This document shows, in pieces, positions 6,302 through 7,215 of a stretch of DNA of 7,215 nt. Both the position numbers and the translations under genes were made by a program. The notes under the pieces were generated by a model that had not been told where the DNA came from, did not search any database, and worked only from the letters and a program-made list of their open reading frames with translations. The first letter of the stretch is position 1. Each line of letters opens with the position of its first letter. Where the stretch lies: positions 2,392,287 to 2,399,501 of the forward strand of contig CP070766.1 of NCBI GenBank assembly GCA_020345705.1, in the 5' to 3' direction. The DNA comes from Candidatus Zixiibacteriota bacterium (GTDB lineage: Bacteria; Zixibacteria; MSB-5A5; GN15; PGXB01).

Positions 6302-6955
6302 ATGGATGACGATCTGAAAAACGAAATCGAAGACGAGGATGAAGAGCTCGAAGAAGAAGGCTTTGGAGAAATTATCCGATACACCATCCCCGGCTTTGTC
6401 GGAGCTCTTATCGCCGGGGCCTTGTTCGATCATCTCGGTTACCAGTTAAGCGCCGTCGGGCAGTGGATCGTGCGAACCCTGGCCGGTGAGGGCGAAAGCA
6501 TCTTCGAGGGAATCTACTCCATCCGCAAACGAATTGCCGGTGCGGCCGGTTCGATGGCCGAGGCGTACGGCTGGGGGAAGCTTCTGGGGATGCTGGCCCC
6601 GTGGATTGTCGATTGGGGCAGCCGGCTGTCCGGCGTTGACGTGTACGGCATTGAAGGCTTTTATATTCCGTTCTTCTACGCCATGAGCGATCAGATCGGG
6701 GCCAACGTTTCGGGATCGATTTATCTCCGAAAGAAAGAAGGCTCCTGGTCGGCGGCATTCAGGCGATATGTCCGTCATCCGGTGATGCTGACCAGCCTGG
6801 CGGTGATATTGATTGTCCCGGTTGGGCTGCTCATCGCCCGCCTTCTGGGTTTCAGCCCGACGACTCAGAAATATACGGCCCTGGAGACCATCGCGGCCAA
6901 CCTCTGCTGGCTCCCGGTGATGGTGGGGTGGATAGCGGAGAGAATGAAGAAGTAG
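6302..6955 (+). CDS. Unrecognised membrane protein with acidic N-terminus
   Basis: I do not recognise this 217-residue protein. Residues 1-23 are strongly acidic (a D/E-rich run including EDEDEELEEE), so the N-terminus is probably cytoplasmic or peripheral. A hydrophobic glycine-rich segment spans about 28-46 (IPGFVGALIAGALF). The middle (60-150) is amphipathic with many W, G and Y residues (YGWGKLLGMLAPWIVDWG, FYIPFFYAM). The clearest membrane helix is about 161-182 (VMLTSLAVILIVPVGLLIA), and a further hydrophobic stretch lies at 194-212 before a basic end (RMKK). There are no cysteine pairs, nucleotide-binding motifs or catalytic signatures I can name. The ATG at 6302 is taken as start; a TTG at 6296 in the same frame is possible, and SD support is weak for both. 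The 71-base gap upstream shows no clear promoter or terminator. Coding bias matches its neighbours. Function unknown. Confidence 0.78.
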   Translation: MDDDLKNEIEDEDEELEEEGFGEIIRYTIPGFVGALIAGALFDHLGYQLSAVGQWIVRTLAGEGESIFEGIYSIRKRIAGAAGSMAEAYGWGKLLGMLAPWIVDWGSRLSGVDVYGIEGFYIPFFYAMSDQIGANVSGSIYLRKKEGSWSAAFRRYVRHPVMLTSLAVILIVPVGLLIARLLGFSPTTQKYTALETIAANLCWLPVMVGWIAERMKK

Positions 6956-6963
6956 CAGACTAC

Positions 6964-6984
6964 CGAATCCCCTGGGGGATTTCG
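6964..6984. repeat. Inverted repeat (hairpin) in the convergent intergenic region
   Basis: CGAATCCCC (6964-6972) and GGGGATTTCG (6975-6984) form a GC-rich hairpin with one bulged base and a tight loop, starting nine bases after the membrane-protein stop. Neither strand has a T run after the stem, so it is not a classical intrinsic terminator. Its position between converging genes suggests a transcript-end structure or 3' stabiliser, by inference. Confidence 0.5.
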
Positions 6985-7015
6985 ACCTGCTGTTCCGAAA
7001 TCAAACGTGGTCGAA
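6978..7015. repeat. Overlapping alternative inverted repeats
   Basis: GATTTCG (6978-6984) is the exact reverse complement of CGAAATC (6996-7002), and TTCGACC (6981-6987) is the exact reverse complement of GGTCGAA (7009-7015). Both pairings reuse the right arm of the hairpin at 6964-6984, so the structures compete. Confidence 0.45.
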
Positions 7016-7027
7016 TAATATACAACT

Positions 7028-7215
7028 TTACGCCCGATGGACTTTTATCGTTCCGAAGGTGGCGCGGGTGGAGATGAGAAGTCTTACCTGAGCCGTCTCG
7101 AAACCGTCGGTGTGGGCCGTCAGGTTGCAGGGAATGCCCGAGGCTGACCGGCCGAATATGTGCACATCGCCGAAGGTGGTGGAACCGTGCGCTTTGACCT
7201 GAAACTCGCCCGGAA
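7028..7215 (-). CDS. 3' end of a beta-strand-rich protein with FGDV/FGTIKV motifs (5' end outside window)
   Basis: On the - strand a frame is open from the window edge to a TAA at 7028-7030, giving 61 complete codons. The + strand frames here all close. The translation includes STTFGDVHIFG and, about 40 residues later, STRATFGTIKVHRA at the very C-terminus. Repeated 'S-T-x-F-G-(D/T)-(V/I)-x-(I/V)' strands resemble the C-terminal beta-helix of LiaF-type or DUF4097-like cell-envelope stress proteins, but this is a resemblance seen by eye and the visible part is too short to name a family. The gene is convergent with the membrane-protein gene and stops 72 bases from it. A second - strand frame is also open, but it is Arg/His-rich and shadow-like. 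The start, length and any membrane segments lie outside the window. Confidence 0.55.
   Translation of the reverse strand, partial: PGEFQVKAHGSTTFGDVHIFGRSASGIPCNLTAHTDGFETAQVRLLISTRATFGTIKVHRA

Overview
The window is a stretch of bacterial chromosome dominated by housekeeping genes, most of them on the + strand, with short gaps and ordinary Shine-Dalgarno (SD) sites. The proteins suggest a Gram-negative-type, moderately GC-rich, probably uncultured lineage. The omega subunit, HslVU and the small carbonic anhydrase-like protein look to me like FCB-superphylum or Zixibacteria-type genomes. That assignment is a low-confidence impression from protein style, not a measurement.

Layout. (1) 1-2910 is a tight cluster: the 3' two thirds of guanylate kinase (gmk), RNA polymerase omega (rpoZ) and DNA topoisomerase I (topA), separated by 23 and 15 bases. 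(2) 2984-5780 is a second cluster: a XerC-type tyrosine recombinase, then the HslV peptidase and HslU ATPase. xerC has a promoter-like sequence so close to its ATG that a leaderless mRNA is predicted. hslV and hslU overlap by four bases (ATGA). An intrinsic terminator follows hslU. (3) 5850-6230 encodes a compact carbonic anhydrase-like zinc protein whose SD lies four bases after that terminator. (4) 6302-6955 encodes an unrecognised membrane protein with a very acidic N-terminus. (5) 6956-7027 is a short convergent intergenic region full of competing inverted repeats. (6) 7028-7215, on the - strand, is the 3' end of a gene whose product has repeated beta-strand 'FGDV / FGTIKV' motifs.

How the genes fit together. 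The first cluster couples GMP phosphorylation, transcription (omega) and relaxation of negative supercoils (TopA). The second pairs chromosome dimer resolution (Xer) with the two-component ATP-dependent protease HslUV. The topA-xerC-hslV-hslU order resembles the Firmicutes topA-trmFO-xerC-hslV-hslU-codY arrangement, but trmFO is absent between topA and xerC and no codY follows hslU. All catalytic residues I could check in TopA, XerC, HslV and HslU are present, so these genes look functional.

I see no mobile element, CRISPR array, RNA gene or obvious defence system. The less ordinary items are the predicted leaderless xerC, the terminator abutting the carbonic anhydrase-like gene, the orphan membrane protein and the repeat-dense convergent intergenic region.
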